A stretch of 35,327 bases of DNA from Tardiphaga sp. (lineage in GTDB: Bacteria; Pseudomonadota; Alphaproteobacteria; Rhizobiales; Xanthobacteraceae), in assembly GCF_028290785.1 (NCBI RefSeq), contig NZ_JAQGJD010000327.1, forward strand, positions 1 to 35,327, given 5' to 3'. The notes below the pieces were generated by a model, which saw nothing but the letters and a program-made list of their open reading frames with translations, was not told the DNA's origin and made no database searches. Of this stretch, positions 1 to 8,209 are shown one piece after another (position 1 is the stretch's first letter; each line of letters starts with the position of its first letter). A program made the position numbers and the translations under genes.

Positions 1-1665
1 GCCGATCTGGGGCACCGTCTGGTGGCTCTCGTCGGTGAACAGCAGGGCGTTCTCGGGCACGTACTCGAACAGGGTCGGCGGCTGCTCGCCGGGCAGCCGG
101 CCGGAGAGATAGCGGCTGTAGTTCTCGATCCCGGCGCAGGAGCCGGTGGCCTCCATCATCTCCATGTCGAAGCGGGTGCGCTGCTCGAGGCGCTGGGCCT
201 CCAGCAGCTTGCCGGTCTCGGTGAACCACTTCACCCGCTCCTCCATCTCGGCGCGGATGTGGTCGACGGCCTGTTTCAGGGTCGGGCGCGGGGTGACGTA
301 GTGGCTGTTGGCGTAGATCTTCACCGCCGGCAGGTCGGCGGTCTTCCTGCCGGTCAGGGGGTCGAACTCGGTGATCGACTCCACCTCCTCGCCGAACAGG
401 GAGACGCGCCAGGCGCGGTCCTCGTAGTGGGCGGGGAAGATCTCGATCGTGTCGCCGCGGCGGCGGAAGGTGCCGCGGGTGAAGGCCTGGTCGTTGCGCT
501 TGTACTGCAGCGCCACCAGGTCGGCCATCAGCCGCCGCTCGTCCACCACCTCGCCGACCTCCAGGGCGAAGGTCATGGCGGTGTAGGTCTCCACCGAGCC
601 GATGCCGTAGATGCACGACACCGAGGCGACGATGATGACGTCGTCGCGCTCCAGGATCGACCGCGTCGCCGAGTGGCGCAGCCGGTCGATCTGCTCGTTT
701 ATCGCCGAGTCCTTCTCGATGTAGGTGTCGGTGCGGGGGACGTAGGCCTCGGGCTGGTAGTAGTCGTAGTAGGAGACGAAATACTCCACCGCGTTGTGGG
801 GGAAGAAGCTCTTGAACTCGCCGTAGAGCTGGGCGGCGAGGGTCTTGTTGGGGGCCATGATGATGGCCGGCCGCTGCACCGCCTCGATCACCTTGGCCAT
901 GGTGAAGGTCTTGCCCGAGCCGGTGACGCCGAGCAGCACCTGGGTGCGATCGTTGCGCGAGATGCCCTCGACAAGTTCCTTGATCGCGGTCGGCTGGTCG
1001 CCCTTCGGCTCGTATTCCGACTTGATGACGAACGGCACGCCGCCTTCGGACTTGTCGGGACGTGGCGGGCGGTGCGGCACCCAGATCTTGTCGTCCTTGA
1101 ATTCCGGCCGGCCGTTGGTGACCAAAGCTTCCAGCGCATCGGCGGTGGCCTGCACGCCCAGCGCTTCCATCTTGTTGCGCGGCGGGCGGGCCAGCGCGGC
1201 GTTGTCCTCTTCCTCGGTCGTGAAGCCGAGCTGTTTCGCCAGTTCCGGATCCATCGCGGGGATCGCGGCCGAGGTGCCGTAGACGGCCTGCGGCGCTTCC
1301 TCAAAACCCTGCTCGCTGAGTCGCGGCGCGTAAGGCCCCGGCGGCTGCGGCATCGGCTGCAGCGGCGTGGGACGGGGACCGGCATCGCCTTCGAATTTCT
1401 TGGGTGTCGATTTGCGGGCGCGATGAATCGCGGCCTCGCCGCCGGAGCGACGTTCCAGCGAATTGCTCGGCGGCGGCTGCAGGCCAGTGCCGGAGCCCAT
1501 GCCAGCGTCGCCGCGGTTGATCGCGGGATTCAGCAGTTCCGCCAGCGCCGGGCCGATCGGCTTGACGTCGGGCCGCCCCGCGCCGGGCTTCGCCGCCGGG
1601 GTTTTCGCGCGCTTCGGGGCCGTTTTCGCTGCAGTTTTCTTGGGGGTCTCGGGGGTTTTCGCCAT
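1..1665 (-). CDS. uvrB: Excinuclease ABC subunit B, N-terminal 555 residues (3' end outside window)
   Basis: UvrB is the damage-verifying, helicase-fold subunit of the UvrABC nucleotide excision repair complex in the cytoplasm. The Walker A motif GVTGSGKT lies at residues 246-253, followed by the UvrB hallmarks [36 protein letters not shown] (beta-hairpin region) and [10 protein letters not shown], and the DE-box-containing stretch [10 protein letters not shown] near the window edge. Homology to classical UvrB begins only at about residue 212. The preceding stretch is Lys/Ala/Pro-rich and low in complexity, a long N-terminal extension I associate with Rhizobiales UvrB. The frame is open to base 1, so the C-terminal helicase half and the UvrC-binding tail are missing here. 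The start ATG at 1665 is preceded by a GGGG ribosome-binding stretch inside a small palindrome (1668-1680). The gene lies 48 bases after the frameshifted membrane gene on the same strand and may share its transcript. No GTTC-type SOS box is visible in the short gap. Confidence 0.97.
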   Translation of the reverse strand, partial: MAKTPETPKKTAAKTAPKRAKTPAAKPGAGRPDVKPIGPALAELLNPAINRGDAGMGSGTGLQPPPSNSLERRSGGEAAIHRARKSTPKKFEGDAGPRPTPLQPMPQPPGPYAPRLSEQGFEEAPQAVYGTSAAIPAMDPELAKQLGFTTEEEDNAALARPPRNKMEALGVQATADALEALVTNGRPEFKDDKIWVPHRPPRPDKSEGGVPFVIKSEYEPKGDQPTAIKELVEGISRNDRTQVLLGVTGSGKTFTMAKVIEAVQRPAIIMAPNKTLAAQLYGEFKSFFPHNAVEYFVSYYDYYQPEAYVPRTDTYIEKDSAINEQIDRLRHSATRSILERDDVIIVASVSCIYGIGSVETYTAMTFALEVGEVVDERRLMADLVALQYKRNDQAFTRGTFRRRGDTIEIFPAHYEDRAWRVSLFGEEVESITEFDPLTGRKTADLPAVKIYANSHYVTPRPTLKQAVDHIRAEMEERVKWFTETGKLLEAQRLEQRTRFDMEMMEATGSCAGIENYSRYLSGRLPGEQPPTLFEYVPENALLFTDESHQTVPQIG

Positions 1666-1713
1666 GGCCCCAATATGGGGTCAATCGGCGCCCGAATAAA
1701 GGGTCCGGCGGTG

Positions 1714-2777
1714 TTACGCCGCGACGGTTTGTTGCGTCCGCAGCCGCCGCAGCGAGTCGGGCAGGCGCGCCTCGATCCAGCCGTCGATGGCGCGCTGCCG
1801 GCGATGATACACCAGCCCAAGCGCAATAATGCCGACGCCGATCAGCGACAGCGCGAACGGGAACAGCATCGAATCGGCGAACATTTTTTGCGCGAGATCG
1901 CCGAGATAGATCGCCAGGCCGATGGTTCCGAACACCGTGAACACCCGCCGTGCCAGCGCCACGCCGATGAACAGGAACCCGACATTCAGCGCGGCGTACA
2001 ACGCCTTGTCGAGCGTGGTGCCGTTGGACGAGGCGGTAATGCCGCCCCAGAAGGTCAGCACGCCAAACAGGTACAGCCAGAATGCGAAATCGCCGCTGCG
2101 CTGGCGCAGGTTGACAACCACCGCCGCCACGACGATGCCGAGGCCGAACCAGATCGAGACTCTTCGCGAGGTTTCCCAGTTGCCGTAATCCGTCCCGGTG
2201 ATCCACGGCACCACGTCCATCGACAGGAACCACAGCGCCACCGCCATGATGAAGACGATGAAGGGAAAGCGGTAGAACCACAGCGCCAGCATGGCCGCGG
2301 CGATGGTCGCAAGCTCCATGAACACGAAGCTGCCCTTGATCCATTGATAGAAATCGCGCATCGACGCCGGCTTGCCGAACTCGGTCCACAGCCCGTAGGC
2401 ATCCTGCGCGCCGTAGACCGCGAGCGGGACCATCGAAACGGCGATCGCGATCAGCAGTCCGCCCGGCGTGCGCAACTGCTTCACCGTCCACAGATAGTGC
2501 CCGGCTGCCCCGAACAGCGCGCGGCATAGACCACGGCGGTGGCGGTCAGCGCCGGACCGCCCATTTTCGAGAATGCCAGCGTCGAGAACAGCCCCATCGC
2601 GCTGATTACCACCAGCGCGCCGGCGTACCACAGCAGGTGCACCACATCGAATTTCGGGCCGGCTGGCGGCGCTTCGGATGGCCGCGTGCCGAGGAATCCC
2701 AGCAGGGCTTCGAGTTGATCGGACGGAAGCACACCGGCCGCCGCAGCCGCGCGCAAATCTTCGGTCGAATATCGCAT
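1714..2777 (-). pseudogene. Multi-pass membrane protein interrupted by a frameshift
   Basis: Two overlapping reading frames together encode one polytopic membrane protein. The first starts at ATG 2777 (MRYSTEDLRAA) behind a GGAGAA ribosome-binding site. It encodes a soluble N-terminal segment of about 50 residues and the first two hydrophobic helices, then leaves frame after VVYAA. The rest of the protein, beginning ALFGAAGHYLW and carrying about seven or more further hydrophobic segments, is in another frame and ends at 1714. Removing one GC from the GCGCGCG tract at 2517-2523 restores a continuous protein of 353 residues, so the lesion is probably a two-base slippage or a sequencing error. 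The general look (short cytosolic N-terminus, many helices) recalls DUF2157-type predicted membrane proteins, but I cannot assign a family firmly. Function is unknown. It lies between the EF-hand gene and uvrB on the same strand. Confidence 0.8.
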
Positions 2778-2915
2778 GCACGTTCTCCACGCGCCATTCG
2801 ACGCCGCAACGGGGGTGAAGTCATGGACGACGGCGGCCGAAAGGTCGATGCCCCGCCGCGCCGTCACGAGCTTTGTCGGCTGAAGCGGCAGATGCGTTCA
2901 ACGCGGACGCCGACG

Positions 2916-3305
2916 CTACACCAGCAGCTTGAGCAACGCCTTGCCGGCCGGCGTGGCCAGTTCCTTGGCGTCCAGCGTGCCGTCATTGTCCGGGTCGGCG
3001 GCGCGGAAGCGGGCCTCGACGATCGTCATGTATTCGTTCTTGTCGAGGGTGCCGTCCTTGTCGGGATCGGCGGCTGCGAATTCCTTGGCGCTGATCCGGC
3101 CGCGCAACTCCTTCGCATCCAGCGTGCCGTCCTTGTCGCGGTCGAGCTTGTCGAACAGCTTGGACGCGGCGGCCTTGGCTTCGGCCAGATCGACGGTGCC
3201 GTCCTTGTCGGGATCGAGCAGTTTGAGCTTTGATGCGGCCTCGGCGGGAACCAGCGCCGCCAACGGCAACGCGAGCGACAGCAGAACCGTGCGGCGTGTG
3301 GTCAT
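2916..3305 (-). CDS. Secreted EF-hand calcium-binding protein with four loops
   Basis: A 129-residue protein with an N-terminal signal peptide (MTTRRTVLLSLALPLAALVPAEA) followed by four canonical EF-hand loops at about residues 31-42, 55-66, 80-91 and 104-115. The loops read DPDKDGTVDLAE, DRDKDGTLDAKE, DPDKDGTLDKNE and DPDNDGTLDAKE. Each has Asp at positions 1, 3 and 5, Gly at 6 and Glu at 12, so all four should bind Ca2+. Helices between the loops are Ala/Lys-rich. It is probably periplasmic. The start at 3305 is chosen because AGGGAG lies six bases upstream; an ATG two codons earlier directly abuts that ribosome-binding site. Similar small secreted EF-hand proteins are common in Rhizobiales, but their role (calcium buffering or sensing) is not established. 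It is transcribed towards the broken membrane gene and diverges from the GST genes. Confidence 0.9.
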   Translation of the reverse strand: MTTRRTVLLSLALPLAALVPAEAASKLKLLDPDKDGTVDLAEAKAAASKLFDKLDRDKDGTLDAKELRGRISAKEFAAADPDKDGTLDKNEYMTIVEARFRAADPDNDGTLDAKELATPAGKALLKLLV

Positions 3306-3438
3306 GTTCATCTCCCTGAGCGTGTTATTGATCGCCATGATGCGTCAACCGGGTAGCGGGATCAACGGCAGATCGGGCGTCAGTTCCGGTCGCGGCCTTG
3401 CTTGACTCCGCCGCGCGTTCCGGTGAATTTCATGCAGC

Positions 3439-3460
3439 GGCATCTTTCGCGATGCCATTT
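3439..3460 (+). other. Small hairpin with a T-rich tail just before the YfcG-like gene
   Basis: GGCATC and GATGCC form a perfect six-base stem around the loop TTTCGC, followed by ATTTT. It resembles a weak intrinsic terminator but ends only 23 bases before the ATG of the GST gene on the same strand, so it could be an attenuator in the leader or chance. A possible TTGACT -35 element lies upstream at 3402-3407. No function is shown. Confidence 0.3.
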
Positions 3461-3483
3461 TCATCACACCCGGGACGCCTGCG

Positions 3484-4194
3484 ATGATTGATCTGTACTA
3501 TTGGAGCACGCCGAACGGCCACAAGATCACGATCTTTCTGGAAGAGGCCGGGCTGCCCTACACGGTATTCCCGATCAACATCGGCAAGGGCGACCAGTTC
3601 AAGCCGGAATTCCTGGAAATTTCGCCGAATAACCGGATTCCGGCGATGGTCGATCATGAGCCGAAGGGCGGGACCAAGCCGATCTCGGTGTTCGAATCCG
3701 GCGCCATGCTGCTGTATCTCGCCGAGAAGACCGGCACGTTTCTGCCCGCCGATATCTACGGCCGCTATGACGCGATCCAGTGGGTGTTCTGGCAGATGGG
3801 CGGGCTCGGGCCGATGGCCGGGCAGAACCACCACTTCTCGAACTACGCGCAGGAAAAAATCACCTACGCCATCGACCGCTATGTCAACGAGACCAACCGA
3901 TTGTACGGCGTGCTCAACAAGCGTCTCGCCGACCGCGAATTCATCGCCGGCGACTATTCGATCGCCGACATGGCGAGCTATCCCTGGATCGTTCCCTACA
4001 AGAACCAGAGCCAGGACATCAACGATTTCCCGCATTTGAAGCGCTGGCTCGAAACCATCGCTGCGCGGCCGGCGGTGCAGCGCGCTTATGCCAAGGCCAA
4101 GGAAGTCAATCCGAACTTTGGCCAGCCCGCGATTCGCACCGACGCGGAGCGCAAGCTGCTGTTCGGCCAGACTGCCGCCGTCGTGAAGGGCTGA
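3484..4194 (+). CDS. yfcG: YfcG/YghU-type glutathione-dependent disulfide-bond oxidoreductase
   Basis: A 236-residue glutathione transferase-fold protein of the Nu class. The N-terminal thioredoxin-like domain begins MIDLYYWSTPNGHK, matching the TPNGHK glutathione site of E. coli YfcG, where Thr and Asn replace the usual catalytic Ser/Cys. SPNNRIPAMVDHEP (the cis-Pro region) and FESGAMLLYLAEKTG (the ES glutathione-gamma-Glu contact) follow. The helical C-terminal domain contains the signature FWQMGGLGPMAGQNHHF. YfcG-type enzymes reduce disulfides with GSH and have little transferase activity, so a cytosolic thiol-redox role is the best call. The length is close to the E. coli protein plus a short C-terminal extension. 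The next gene, another GST, starts two bases after the stop, so the two are almost certainly cotranscribed. Confidence 0.93.
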   Translation: MIDLYYWSTPNGHKITIFLEEAGLPYTVFPINIGKGDQFKPEFLEISPNNRIPAMVDHEPKGGTKPISVFESGAMLLYLAEKTGTFLPADIYGRYDAIQWVFWQMGGLGPMAGQNHHFSNYAQEKITYAIDRYVNETNRLYGVLNKRLADREFIAGDYSIADMASYPWIVPYKNQSQDINDFPHLKRWLETIAARPAVQRAYAKAKEVNPNFGQPAIRTDAERKLLFGQTAAVVKG

Positions 4195-4196
4195 TC

Positions 4197-4892
4197 ATGG
4201 CGCGCCAACTGTTCGAACTGGTCGGCACCGACGAGGATCGTCCGTTCAGCCCGTATTGCTGGCGCACCCGGATGGCGCTGGCGCACAAGCAGCTGGGCGC
4301 CGAGTCGATCCCGTGGCGCTTCACCGAGCGTGAGGCGATCGCGCAGCACAAGTCCGAAAAGGTGCCGGTGCTGATCGATGGCGAACACACCGTATCGGAT
4401 TCCTGGGCCATCGCGAACCATCTCGAGGATAGCTATCCCGACCGTCCGTCGCTGTTCGGTGGCGATGGCGGCCGCGCCATGGGCCGGATGCTGAACTGGT
4501 GGGGCGATACCGTGGTGATCGCCGGCATTTTTCCGATGATCGTCGCGGATATCCACGCCCATCTGCGGCCGGTGGATCAGGCTTATTTCCGCGAGAGCCG
4601 GGAAGCGCGTTTCGGCAAGACGCTGGAAGAGGTCGCGGCCGACCGCGACGCGCGCGTCACCGGTTTTCGCAAGTCGCTCGATCCGATGCGGCTGACGCTG
4701 AAGACTCAGCCGTTCCTCGGCGGCAATGCGGCGAACTATGCCGACTACATCGTATTCGGCGGCTTCCAGTGGGCGCGGGCGATCAGCCCGTTCCAACTGC
4801 TGGCGCCAGACGACGCGATCTATGCCTGGCGCGAGAAGATGCTCGACGCCTTCGACGGCATGGCGCGCCGCGCGCCGGGATATGCGGTGTAG
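4197..4892 (+). CDS. Glutathione S-transferase, LigE/beta-etherase-like
   Basis: A 231-residue GST-fold protein. The N-terminus (ELVGTDEDRPFSPYCWRTRM) is typical of the beta-etherase-like branch (LigE relatives), in which a Ser in the FSPYCWR motif is the expected glutathione-activating position. KVPVLIDGEHTVSDSWAIANHLED covers the cis-Pro and the Ser-Asp glutathione contact. A long helical C-terminal domain follows. In sphingomonads the characterised relatives cleave lignin beta-aryl ethers with glutathione, but most members in other alphaproteobacteria have unknown substrates, so substrate specificity is inference. The start ATG at 4197 lies two bases after the stop of the YfcG-like gene, within its last codons' context, consistent with translational coupling. 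A palindromic repeat begins 20 bases after the stop. Confidence 0.88.
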   Translation: MARQLFELVGTDEDRPFSPYCWRTRMALAHKQLGAESIPWRFTEREAIAQHKSEKVPVLIDGEHTVSDSWAIANHLEDSYPDRPSLFGGDGGRAMGRMLNWWGDTVVIAGIFPMIVADIHAHLRPVDQAYFRESREARFGKTLEEVAADRDARVTGFRKSLDPMRLTLKTQPFLGGNAANYADYIVFGGFQWARAISPFQLLAPDDAIYAWREKMLDAFDGMARRAPGYAV

Positions 4893-4911
4893 CGCGCGGG
4901 GCTTTCCACGA

Positions 4912-5048
4912 GTCGTCCCCGCGTAAGCGGGGACCCATAGCCTCCGTCACGTGTGACGAGCATGGGGTGGTTGCCATTCCGCAACGACAGGCTCGGAGGT
5001 TATGGATCCCGGATCTGCGCTTACTGACGCTCACTTGTCCGGGATGAC
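4912..5048. repeat. Palindromic intergenic repeat, family A copy 1
   Basis: The left arm starts GTCGTCCCCGCG and runs through GGGGACCCATAGCCTCCG; the right arm reads CGGAGGTTATGGATCC and ends CCGGGATGAC, so the element folds back on itself over about 137 bases with a variable centre. A second copy lies at 10954-11078. It follows the GST pair directly and could act as a transcription terminator or mRNA-stabilising structure. The right arm here has a diverged insertion (about 5012-5035) relative to copy 2. Confidence 0.85.
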
Positions 5049-5303
5049 TGCGGAAATGGATTCGCGCTTGCCGTATCGGTAATCGAGACCGCGGCGAGAC
5101 GGCACGCGCTGGTGGAACTCGCCGGCCAGGCGGAGCCGCTGCGGCGCAACTCCGCGCGATTCGCGCACGCAACGGGTTCCGTCGCGCCGAGGCGGCGATC
5201 GTAACTCAGGGCGCGCGGGCGAACGGTGCGTGGCTGAGAAATTCTTCACAGATATTGTCTAAGACGGTATGTTCACACGGTCTGTCTCTCCGCCAAGGTC
5301 TTC
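5049..5303. other. Non-coding stretch upstream of the diguanylate cyclase gene
   Basis: Together with repeat A1 this makes a gap of 411 bases without a gene. I see no convincing open frame, RNA gene or terminator. The last 70 bases are AT-richer than the surroundings and presumably hold the cyclase promoter, but no clear -35/-10 pair can be picked. Confidence 0.5.
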
Positions 5304-6776
5304 ATGTCCGATTCGTCCGCCGATCTCGACGACAACGCCAAGATGTTCGATCTCGCGCCGGTCTCGCTATGGATCGAAGATTACAGTGACGTGAAGGCGC
5401 TGTTCGAGCAGTGGCAGGCGCAGGGCGTCGATGACGTCGAGACCTATCTGCTCGCCAATCCCGAGCGGGTCCGCGAATGTTCGCAGCGCATCCGGATCAT
5501 CAAGGTCAACCGCAAGACGCTGGCGCTGTTCGGCGCCCGCGATCTCGACCATCTGACGGTCAGTCTCCCTCTCGTGATACGCGACGACACCTTCAAGAGC
5601 CACGTCTCGGAGCTGGCGCAGCTGTGGAGCGGGCAGACCCATTTTTCCAGCCACACCGTCAACTATACACTGGCCGGCGAGCGGCTCGACATTCAGCTTC
5701 ACGGCACCGTGCTGCCCGGCCATGAAGCGCGCTGGGACCGCGTCATGATCGCCATCGAGGACGTGACCGAGCGGGAGGGCGCGCGGCGCCGCCTCGCCGA
5801 GAGCGAGGATTACGCGTTCGGCCTGTTCGCGCATTCGCCGGTGTCATTGTGGGTGGAAGATTTCAGCGGTGTGAAAGGCCTGCTCGACGAGCTGCGCGTT
5901 CGCGGCATCGAGGATTTCCGCGTTTTCACGAATGTGCATGAAGAATTCGTCGCCCGTTGCATGAGCGAAATCCGCGTGCTCGATGTCAACGCGCGGACCC
6001 TCGAGCTGTTCGCCGCGCCCGACAAGGAGACGCTGCTGCGCAGTCTCTCGGACGTGTTCCGCGACGAGATGGAGCCGCATTTCCGCGAGCAGCTTATCGA
6101 TCTGTGGGACGGCAAGCTGTTCCAGCAGCGCGAAGTGGTGAACTACGCGCTCGATGGCACCAAGCTGCATTTGTTGCTGCAGTTCTCGGTGCTGCCGAAC
6201 CATGAACGCGACTGGTCGCTGGTGCAGGTCGCGCTGACCGACATCACCGCGCGCAAGAAGGCCGAGGCCTATCTGGAATATCTCGGCACCCACGACGTGC
6301 TGACGCGCACCTTCAACCGCTCGTTCTATGCCGACGAGCTGAACCGGATCGAGCGCAAGGGCACCCACCCGGTCAGCATCATCATCGCCGACCTCAACGG
6401 GTTGAAGACCGCCAACGATGCGCTCGGCCACAGTGTCGGCGACGCGCTGCTGCGCCGGGCCGGCGAAGTGTTCGGCTCGCTGGTGGAGAAGCCCGCGTCG
6501 GTCGCGCGCATCGGCGGCGACGAGTTCGCGGTGCTGTTGCCTGGCACCGACGAGACTGGCGGCGAAGCGGTGCTGGCGACGCTGGCGGAACTCATCGCGG
6601 TCAACAACCAGTACTATCCCGATTTCGAACTGAGCCTGTCCATCGGGATCGCCACCAGCCGGCCGGGCGAACGACTGGAGCAGGTGGTGAAGCGCGCCGA
6701 CATGCGAATGCTGCAGGCCAAGCGGCTATACTACAGCGAAGCCGAACGCGACCGCCGCGACGCCGCAGACGCGTGA
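5304..6776 (+). CDS. Diguanylate cyclase with two tandem PAS-like modules
   Basis: A 490-residue protein with no membrane segment. Residues 18-158 and 178-318 are two copies of the same PAS-like sensor, recognisable by PVSLWIEDYSDVK / PVSLWVEDFSGVK, VNYTL / VNYAL, VLPGHE / VLPNHE and the closing IEDVTERE / LTDITARK. The copies align without any gap at an exact offset of 160 residues. A GGDEF domain follows (HDVLTRTFNR at 330-339, ADLNGLKTAND, catalytic ARIGGDEFAV with GGDEF at 404-408), so the protein should make cyclic di-GMP from two GTP. The RxxD inhibitory site normally five residues before GGDEF is absent (EKPASV), suggesting no product inhibition through that site. There is no EAL domain. 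The ligand of the PAS modules cannot be read from the sequence. The ATG has only a weak AAGG upstream. The next gene starts 69 bases downstream on the same strand. Confidence 0.93.
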   Translation: MSDSSADLDDNAKMFDLAPVSLWIEDYSDVKALFEQWQAQGVDDVETYLLANPERVRECSQRIRIIKVNRKTLALFGARDLDHLTVSLPLVIRDDTFKSHVSELAQLWSGQTHFSSHTVNYTLAGERLDIQLHGTVLPGHEARWDRVMIAIEDVTEREGARRRLAESEDYAFGLFAHSPVSLWVEDFSGVKGLLDELRVRGIEDFRVFTNVHEEFVARCMSEIRVLDVNARTLELFAAPDKETLLRSLSDVFRDEMEPHFREQLIDLWDGKLFQQREVVNYALDGTKLHLLLQFSVLPNHERDWSLVQVALTDITARKKAEAYLEYLGTHDVLTRTFNRSFYADELNRIERKGTHPVSIIIADLNGLKTANDALGHSVGDALLRRAGEVFGSLVEKPASVARIGGDEFAVLLPGTDETGGEAVLATLAELIAVNNQYYPDFELSLSIGIATSRPGERLEQVVKRADMRMLQAKRLYYSEAERDRRDAADA

Positions 6777-6845
6777 GATTCGCACGGCGCGCCGGGAACG
6801 ATACGTTCAAGGGCGGGTTAAGCGACCTCATTCAGAGGATCGCCA

Positions 6846-7865
6846 ATGACCACCAACGACAAGCCTTCCGCTCGATCGTCGCCGACGCGCCGGGACATCG
6901 TGAGCGGTGCCGGTGTCGGCCTTGTCGGCGTGGCGGCCTCCGTCAATTCCACCCGTGCACAAGGAAGCCCGCCGATGGCCGCCCAGCAACTGCAGGATCC
7001 CCGCACCAAATATCCGCGTCCGCCCTACAAGAAACAGTCGCAGCCATGGCCCGGGCTCGCCAGCCAGATGGATCCGCGGCCCGACCACGGCGAGACCAGC
7101 TACCGCGGCTCCGGCCGTCTGGCCGGACGCAAGGCGCTGATCACCGGCGGCGATTCCGGCATGGGCCGCGCCGCGGCGATCGCCTATGCGCGCGAAGGCG
7201 CCGACGTCGCCATCAACTATCTGCCCGACGAAGAGCCTGACGCCCGCGAAGTCATTGCGCTGATCGAGGCCGAGGGCCGCATCGCGGTCGCGATTCCCGG
7301 CGACCTGCGCTCCGAGGCGTTTTGCCAGGAGATGGTCGCAAAAGCCGTGCAGGGGCTCGGTGGCCTCGACATCGTCGTCAACAATGCCGCACGACAGCAG
7401 ACCTGCGCCTCGATCATGGACATCACGTCGGAAGATTTCGACGCCACCATGAAGACCAACATCTACGCGCCGTTCTGGACCATTAAGGCGGCGTTGCCGC
7501 ATCTCAAGCCGGGTTCGGCGATCATCGGCACCTCGTCCGAACAGGCGACGGACCCCTCCGCCGAGCTCTACGACTACGCGCAGACCAAGGCGGCAACCAC
7601 CAACTACGTGAGGTCGCTGGCCAAGCAATTGGCGCCGAAAGGCATCCGCGTCAATGCCGTGGCGCCGGGCCCGATCTGGACGCCGCTGCAAGTCTCCGGC
7701 GGCGCTACGATGGAGAAGCTGGAGAAGTTCGGCAGCATGACGCCGCTCGGCCGCGCCGGACAACCCGCCGAGCTTGGCTCGATCTACGTGCAACTCGCCG
7801 CCGCCGACGCCAGCTACGCCACCGGGCAGGTCTACGGTGCGGCCGGCGGTTCGGGACAGCCGTAA
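6846..7865 (+). CDS. Short-chain dehydrogenase/reductase, YghA-like, with Tat-type leader
   Basis: A 339-residue classical SDR closely resembling E. coli YghA, an NADP-dependent aldehyde/ketone reductase. TGGDSGMG (residues 100-107) is the Rossmann dinucleotide-binding motif, followed by VVNNAA, the active-site Ser in GTSSEQA (230/231), Tyr244 and Lys248 (YAQTK), and VAPGPIWTPLQ. Unlike YghA it carries about 43 extra residues at the N-terminus that look like a twin-arginine signal (SPTRRDIVSGAGVGLVG then a TRAQG cleavage region). An in-frame ATG at 6975 with AAGGAAG seven bases upstream would give a 296-residue cytosolic form beginning exactly where YghA begins. The upstream ATG at 6846 has AGAGGA before it, so both starts are plausible. 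A Tat-exported Rossmann enzyme would need its cofactor loaded before export, which is what Tat allows. Confidence 0.92.
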   Translation: MTTNDKPSARSSPTRRDIVSGAGVGLVGVAASVNSTRAQGSPPMAAQQLQDPRTKYPRPPYKKQSQPWPGLASQMDPRPDHGETSYRGSGRLAGRKALITGGDSGMGRAAAIAYAREGADVAINYLPDEEPDAREVIALIEAEGRIAVAIPGDLRSEAFCQEMVAKAVQGLGGLDIVVNNAARQQTCASIMDITSEDFDATMKTNIYAPFWTIKAALPHLKPGSAIIGTSSEQATDPSAELYDYAQTKAATTNYVRSLAKQLAPKGIRVNAVAPGPIWTPLQVSGGATMEKLEKFGSMTPLGRAGQPAELGSIYVQLAAADASYATGQVYGAAGGSGQP

Positions 7866-7903
7866 GCGACCGCGGCTGACTCGGGTCACATCAAAGAAGA
7901 AGT

Positions 7904-8104
7904 CTAATCCGGAGCAGCCATCGCTGCCTTCTTCCGCAGACATTCCCGGCACAGGCAATCCCCGCCCGCCGTCGGCATCGGTAGCTTCGCCGTCTCTTCC
8001 ATGCACCAGCAATCGCCCGACAGGTCGCAGCCGAACTCGGTGCCGCATTCGGCGCAGGCGAGCCGGCGGCTGACCGGGACGGCGATTTCTGTCCGATTTG
8101 TCAT
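7904..8104 (-). CDS. Small cysteine-rich CWC-type protein
   Basis: A 66-residue protein with seven cysteines arranged CAECGTEFGC, CWC and CLCRECL. This matches the cysteine-rich CWC family, presumed to bind zinc or another metal. No signal peptide or membrane segment is seen. The function of the family is unknown. The ATG at 8104 is preferred; a TTG four codons upstream has no better ribosome-binding site. It is convergent with the YghA-like gene (38 bases between stops) and divergent from the DUF1800 gene. Confidence 0.8.
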   Translation of the reverse strand: MTNRTEIAVPVSRRLACAECGTEFGCDLSGDCWCMEETAKLPMPTAGGDCLCRECLRKKAAMAAPD

Positions 8105-8209
8105 GCTGCCAGCCAAATTTTAACCGGGATTTTCATGCAAGGTTCATGGCTTCCGACCGTATAGTCGCCGTTAGCGAGCATACAGTCCGGCCGATGCAAG
8201 GGAAACCCG

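Noticed and set aside
22..2529. Very long open frame on the plus strand opposite uvrB and the membrane gene
   Set aside because: The translation is Arg/His/Gly-rich and resembles no family; it is the mirror of real coding in GC-rich DNA. The minus strand has clear UvrB motifs.
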